A stretch of 21,861 nucleotides of DNA from Chara braunii (lineage: Eukaryota; Streptophyta; Charophyceae; Charales; Characeae). Shown here one piece after another: positions 17,124 through 21,861 of the stretch (positions are counted from its first letter, which is position 1; the number at the start of each line of letters is the position of its first letter). A program made the translations under genes and the position numbers. The DNA is taken from positions 1,849,921-1,871,781 of the forward strand of contig BFEA01000032.1 of NCBI GenBank assembly GCA_003427395.1, read 5' to 3'. The notes beneath the pieces are model-generated. The model did not search any database. It was given only the letters and a program-made list of their open reading frames with translations, and was not told the origin of the DNA.

Positions 17124-17632
17124 CGACGGGTAACTAGGGACGCAGATGGAATGCCAATCTGCAAGAAGGGGGACAATTTGAGGTTGTTCCTGAGGGAGTT
17201 CGAGGATTATGCCTTCAGGAGGGAGTGTGACACCCCAACCATGTTGTTCAAAGTGAATGGTGTGGGGGAGTGTCAATTGAAGATTGAAGATTGATGACTT
17301 TCAAAACAGAGATGGGGGCTGAATATGGGGACCTGAGGAGAGACGAGATCGAGGATGATATTATTTTTGATGAGACTAATGTGGAGGATTTTGAGGACAG
17401 CATCACTCTGTGTGCAGAGAAGAAAGGGTGGAAGGAAGAGGAAAAACTGGAACAAGTAATGACGAGAGTGGACCCCAGGGAATATGAGAGTATGAGGAAG
17501 ATCAAGGAGGAGTCAGGGGAGGGTTTCTTGTCAAGTTTAGAAGAACCTACACTGTGGTCATACAGAGACAAAACAAAAAACAGTTACTTCAAGAACAAGG
17601 ACTGTGGATCGGGAGAAGAGGAGACAAGCTGA
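17124..17632 (+). pseudogene. Second gag-like gene, N-terminal part
   Basis: Two short frames in succession look like one broken gene. The first (17124-17294) encodes ICKKGDNLRLFLREFEDYAF and ends at TGA 17292. The second (from 17291, another frame) encodes VEDFEDSITLCAEKKGWKEEEKLEQVMTRV and runs to TGA 17630. Both carry an F-E-D block followed by an aromatic or basic helix, as if a capsid-type helix were present twice. I infer a gag relative because a CCHC knuckle closes the gene at 19557. Sequence resemblance to a named family is not established. Confidence 0.5.
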
Positions 17633-18801
17633 AAAGGAAAGCTCGACAGGAGATTGATGAGGATGATGTACCCCTCATACAGGTGCTTGACAAAAAGAGG
17701 ACAACAGTTCAGAAGGGAAAATAATCAGCAAGCAAAACCACAAGAGTGCAAGAGAAGAGAAGAAGCCGGGAGAAGAAGCAAAGCGAGAAAAAAGAAGAGG
17801 GAGAGAGGGAACATGACATAATGAGAGCAGAAGAAGGGAAGAAGGAAGTGGAGGAGGTAGCAAAAGAGAAAGAGAGCACAAAAGAGAAGAAGGAGAAGGA
17901 AGAAGAGAGAGAGAAGGGACCGGATATGATGAACGGAAAAGAAGGTAAGAAAAAAGGGGAGGAGGTAGCAAAAGAAAAATAGGGCACAAAGGAGAAGGAA
18001 AAGAAGGAAGAAGAGGGGAATCAAGCTGAGAGAGAGACTGGAGTGACAGCAGCAGAAAATCCTCTCAGGGTACCAGGATCAAGGAGAATGACCAAGGAGG
18101 AGAGAGAAAATAGAGAGGATGAAAATAAGGAATTGAGAAATGAGATGGTCGCATCAATAAAAGATGATGAGTTATCTGCAGATGTCCCTTGGAGTGAGAA
18201 GATCGAGAGAATCCTGTTGACTGAATCAATCAAGGGGTCTAAGTTGGCGTCAGACATGGACAAGCTGATTAGGCTGCACGAGTTACTTCGGGATGACTGT
18301 GAGTGGCTCCTTGAGGGAGGAGCCAAGGTAGCTGAGAAATTAGAGGAAGCAGGAAAGAGCTACAGAGGGAATGACGAGGATGAGAAGTTTGAGACTTCAA
18401 TGAGAGAACTTAAAAAAATGGTAAAAGAGAAGGAGTAATTATTCATTCAAGGAGTAGCAATCCACATCCCTAAAGTCCTAAAAGAGATCCAAAGATTGAG
18501 GAAGAGGGAAGAAAGCAGGGATGCACAGGTGGAAAAGATGGAGAAAAAAATACAGAGCATGAGGGCTGAAATGAGCAAGGTAAGGGAGGAACTGCAAGGG
18601 CTGAAAAAGCAAGTGGAATCATTGAACAATGCCCTGGACAATAAAAACAAGGAAGTGGAAAAAGAGACGGTTGAACGAAAAAAATTGGAGAAGGAAGTTG
18701 GCAAGCCGGAAGGGAAGGTCAGTGAGCAGGAAAAGGAGATGGAGGCTCTCAAAAGGGCACATGTGGTTAACGGGGACCCCCCAGTTTCAGCTCCTGGGTA
18801 A
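17623..18801 (+). pseudogene. Second gag-like gene, charged coiled-coil part
   Basis: One frame is open apart from TAA 17731, TAG 17980 and TAA 18436, and ends at TAA 18799. It starts RQEIDEDDVPLIQVLDKK and passes through a Lys/Glu-rich repeat (17815-18030). A region with PWSEKIERILLTES and HELLRDDCEWLLEGGAKV looks globular-helical. The last 120 residues (from about 18445) form a convincing coiled coil with heptad-like Leu/Met/Val spacing (KMEKKIQSMRAEMSKVREEL onward). Stops read like single changes from Gln or Lys codons. The last codons, PPVSAPG, are followed by GGTAAC, which doubles as stop and possible donor. Confidence 0.6.
17815..18030 (+). repeat. 108-bp tandem duplication (36 residues)
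   Basis: The unit starting GAC ATA ATG at 17815 recurs from 17923. Both encode D-[IM]-M, then E-E-V-A-K-E-K and K-E-K blocks. The second copy carries TAG at 17980. Confidence 0.82.
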
Positions 18802-19195
18802 CAGGTCCAAAACTGAAATTAGGCTTTGGGGGTGAAATTTTATGTTTTTTTGGGTTTTATTTTTTTGCCTGTTTTTGTCTTACTTTAAGGTTGTTGTGTA
18901 CCAAATTTGGTCTCATTTGGAGCATTGGAATTCCCTCTGATAAGACCATTTCCAAAAACGCTGAAAATTCTGAAAATCCGCTGAATCCAAAATGTCATTC
19001 AAATGCACTTTTGCCTTACTGTTTCACCCTCTTTTTATTTTATTTTTTTACTTTTTTTCTAATGGTTTGTTAATATGGTGTGCACTCTACAGAATGATGC
19101 AATTTTTGGTTAAAAATGGCTTCTGGTTTTCTTATAAATAGCATTAAAAAAACGCTGAAATTTTGGGTCTCCGTTAACCGCCTGTCCAAAAGGGT
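18802..19195 (+). other. AT-rich, intron-like island
   Basis: The sequence changes from purine-rich coding to T-rich non-coding with T runs, then returns to purine-rich coding at about 19196. A GT lies at 18798, and candidate AG sites are at about 19141 and 19198. AACGCTGAAA occurs twice (about 18957 and 19152). It could be an intron or an inserted fragment. Confidence 0.45.
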
Positions 19196-19747
19196 TAGTC
19201 AAGGAGGAGGAGCAGAGACACCTACAAAAATTGTTGAGTGGAACGGCGAGCTAGGGTTTGAGATTAGGAGTGTTACAGGGGTACCTCAAGCACCAGAGCA
19301 GAGTTCAGAAGGAACAGGCAGAGAAGTGTTGGGACCAAGAAAAGAAAACAGTAATCAGCCCACTATCATTCCAACTTCTGTTAACAAGCAGGATGAGCTC
19401 ATGACATCTGACACTGTTACAAAGTCTTCCAATGAAGGAGGGTCCGGAGATAGTAAAAAGAGACCTTGTTCTGAGATGGTGGAAGCAGGTGGAGAAAAGG
19501 AGATGACACTACCACATCATTCTGCCAAAAAGCCAAGAAGTGAGGATAAAAAGTTGTGTTGGTATTGCATGAAGGGGACACATCTGAAGGAGGAATGCTC
19601 AGGGCTTAAGTTTGCCAAGAAAAGGGTTTGGTAAGGTTGGATAAGAACAAAAACCTTATTGACAGGGAAGAGAACCCTGTTAAGAAGGTCAAGGATGGGT
19701 TCAGAGCTCAGTTATATAGGCAGCTTAACCTTAGCATGCTAGACTAG
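19116..19747 (+). pseudogene. Second gag-like gene, CCHC zinc-knuckle part
   Basis: Coding character begins at about 19196 in the frame that is open from 19116. The protein is polar and Ser/Thr/Glu/Pro-rich, with a KKRP basic patch and, at 19557-19598, C-x2-C-x4-H-x4-C (CWYC, H, C), a nucleic-acid-binding knuckle. The frame stops at TAA 19632. Coding then appears to continue in the next frame from 19640 (DKNKNLIDREENPVKKVKDG) to TAG 19745, so a small indel lies near 19632. Lacking neighbouring pol, this could be the end of an element-encoded extra protein, a truncated second element, or a domesticated gag-type host gene. Confidence 0.6.
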
Positions 19748-21500
19748 GGGGAAAGTATGTGCCTTGACCTTCTATGTTCTCTACAACCATTCACACCTCC
19801 TTTTCTTAGCAAGACTTTGTACACTATGGGTAAGAAATGTAAAGTAGGTAGGGTCTTTTTTCTTGGGACATAATAATGTACATTAGCAACTGAAGAGAGT
19901 CAACACGTTTTGAAACCTTTGTCTTGATATAGGATTAGCTCGCCATATGTGCTTTAGTGAGTAGGGACAGAAAGGCATGTAACTCGTACTTCATCTATCG
20001 TTTTTCTTTTCCTCTTTTAGGAGGAAGACCGTTTTCCTTACTTTTTCTTTCTTCACTTGAGTCATATATTATGAATTTCTATGGGGTATGCCGACGAGGA
20101 ACACTTTCACTTTCACAGCTGAGTTGGTCCAGTGTCTAGTTTCGTTTGATGAAATGTGTATCTTGGATTTGTGTATGAACAGAGTTATCAAGTCTTGAAC
20201 TAGGATACTCATAAAAACGCCTAAGTGTTCAAGAAAGATAGAGTGAAATGTGACATGTACGGTCTGAATGTGATTTGACATTGTTGATCACTCTACTTTC
20301 ATGCTTTGTCTTATATTGTTATTGTTGAGGAAAGACCCTAAAAAGAGGGGTGTGAAAAAGTTAAAAGCTTTGATGCATTTGAGGAACCCTGCAAGTCAGA
20401 GAAATGTATGTTATGAATGAAATGGTTGTTTTTTTTCTGCCTTCTGACAAAACAAGGAGTCAAACAATACCTTTTATACTTTTCTTTATGGATATTTTGG
20501 TTGACTTTTTCTGTTGGTTGAAGATCCCCGAGACGTGTGTCTGTCCAGCCTGTGATCGAGGTCTGAGCGACACGACCCCTAAGTGGCTCTGACGATGCCC
20601 CTCGTTCAGTAACAATGTGGCGATCATGATATATAAAATTTTTCCATATATACTTTCGGAGAGGTTCATTCATTCAAACTGATGAGGGGATGATATTCTT
20701 TGATCAAATTGTTTTTATACATATTTGAAATGATCATCGTTCATCCACTTTAGGCGGTCAGTCTGAGAGACTTGGAATTACCAAGCCTATGGTGGAAAAT
20801 TGGCATCGTTGGGACGTAACTCCCAGTGTGGGCTGCTGACCAAGTCTAACCAGGCAGCGGACCTTCCGATTACGGCTTAGAACTGAAACTTGAGAGGGAG
20901 TCTCTTTAGATGGAATTGGTTCAGGTAGATATCGGAGGGATCAAGAGTCAGGTTTAGATTGATAGGAGGATTCTACCCGATACCAATACGGGAACCATCG
21001 CTAAAATAACAACGAGGTGGGCCGCAGTTTCGGCCTGATCAACCGGCTGTGGTGGGTTGAGGCCAAGGTCGCCGATCCCCTCGCATTAGACTTCAGGTGG
21101 GACGGTAAAATCTGACTTAGGTTGAAACCCGCGTCCAAAAGGTGAAATTCAAATTTTGATTCCTAACCCCATGGACACCCAACGAGATCCTGACAAAATA
21201 AAGTCTAAAGTTGGGGGGAGGAGCTATCATTGTCATCCTTGGTGACCTCCGCAACTGTAGTACAGATCCAGTATGCCCATTGACTTACCGTGAGGGCACG
21301 GGTGCGCAGCCCGTAGTTCGTTTGTTTATATGGTTCGGGAAGGGTAAGGTAGTGATTATGCTGTATGTATGTTTTGTCATGTTTGTTATACACAATTCGA
21401 AGAGAGTGTGTGTGTGGGGTCCCGATTGGTGTTTTATTCACGATGTTCATGGGACGCAAGACCAAGTTTCCGGCAGGTGGCGCTCCCCATCAATAGACAG
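19748..21500. other. Unassigned region
   Basis: No gene recognised. Short AT-rich frames at 19957-20139 and 20404-20592 are unremarkable. Small perfect inverted repeats occur (AGTCT/AGACT near 20761, CTTGG/CCAAG near 20773, GGCCG/CGGCC near 21020), but 5-bp stems are expected by chance. TGGCATCGTTGGGAC near 20801 vaguely recalls the primer-binding site but lacks a complete match. Confidence 0.5.
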
Positions 21501-21576
21501 GAGAATGTATGTGCATGTGTATGTGCGTGTCTATGTGCGTGTGTATGTACGCGCGCGCGTGTGTGTGTGTGTGTGT

Positions 21577-21666
<90 letters not shown>

Positions 21667-21797
21667 AAGAAAGAGTCCGCGTGCGTGTGTGCGTGTGCGT
21701 GCGTGTACGTGTGTGTGTGTGTATGTGTGTGTGTGTTTGTGTGTGAGATAGAGAAAGAGAGTGTGCGCGTGTGTGTGCGTATATGTGTGTGTGTGTG

Positions 21798-21861
<64 letters not shown>
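21501..21861. repeat. Compound GT/GA microsatellite to window end
   Basis: Long alternating GT tracts are broken by GTAT, GCGT and a CG run at about 21550-21559, with two or more GAGA blocks (about 21621-21634, 21654-21676). It continues past the window edge. Frames reading Val/Cys repeats here are artefacts. Confidence 0.96.

Noticed and set aside
17226-17236. TGTGACACCCC after a purine tract as a 3' LTR start
   Set aside because: It lies inside an open frame encoding RRECDTPTMLFKV of the second gag-like gene, and nothing like it precedes 7350.
20801-20815. Second primer-binding site
   Set aside because: TGGCATCGTTGGGAC shares some bases with the tRNA-Asp site but has mismatches and a gap, and no LTR end precedes it.
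20760-21060. Second hairpin cluster
   Set aside because: Stems are only 4-5 bp without shared loops or spacing. Such inverted repeats are expected by chance.
21369-21656. Cys/Val-rich frame
   Set aside because: It is a product of the GT microsatellite.

Overview
The window looks like repeat-rich nuclear DNA from a eukaryote with a large genome. It has long trinucleotide and dinucleotide microsatellites, a decayed Ty3-type LTR retrotransposon on the + strand, intron-like signals and no operon-like gene packing. The reverse transcriptase carries a PQGWTN motif and the primer-binding site matches the 3' end of a plant-type tRNA-Asp. From memory, this style of pol resembles elements of charophyte algae such as Chara and, less closely, basidiomycete Ty3 elements. 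I could not check this, so the organism is a guess. I see no intact host gene, rRNA or tRNA gene.

Layout: (1) 1-4060 holds simple sequence and unassigned DNA: three TTA/ATT microsatellites, a long degenerate CAGA/GACA tract and no supportable gene. (2) 4061-6475 is the most unusual part. It is a dense series of about 30 hairpins. Fourteen are 71-bp tandem units, twelve of them at exactly 71-bp spacing. At least eight others belong to a diverged family with 9-18 bp stems and TGTN loops. Stem bases covary between copies, and G.T wobbles far outnumber A.C mismatches, which favours a + strand transcript. (3) 6349-7370 is a possible 5' LTR whose end at about 7350 is placed by a primer-binding site at 7353-7370. 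(4) 8309-10094 holds two diverged tandem copies of an unrecognised reading frame lying between the primer-binding site and gag. (5) 10423-16900 is a gag-pol: capsid-like region, YGQ-rich tract, CCHC knuckle, retropepsin, reverse transcriptase, RNase H and integrase with a GPY module. Catalytic residues are present, but many nonsense codons and several gag/protease frameshifts inactivate it. (6) 17124-19747 is a second broken gag-like gene: two FED-motif segments, a K/E-rich coiled coil with a 36-residue duplication, an AT-rich intron-like island and a second CCHC knuckle. (7) 19748-21861 is unassigned sequence ending in a GT/GA microsatellite.

The gag-pol parts form one retroelement that would make capsid, process it, reverse-transcribe its RNA from a tRNA-Asp primer and integrate. 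It cannot do so now without readthrough. No 3' LTR is visible, so whether the hairpin array and the second gag-like gene belong to the same element is open.
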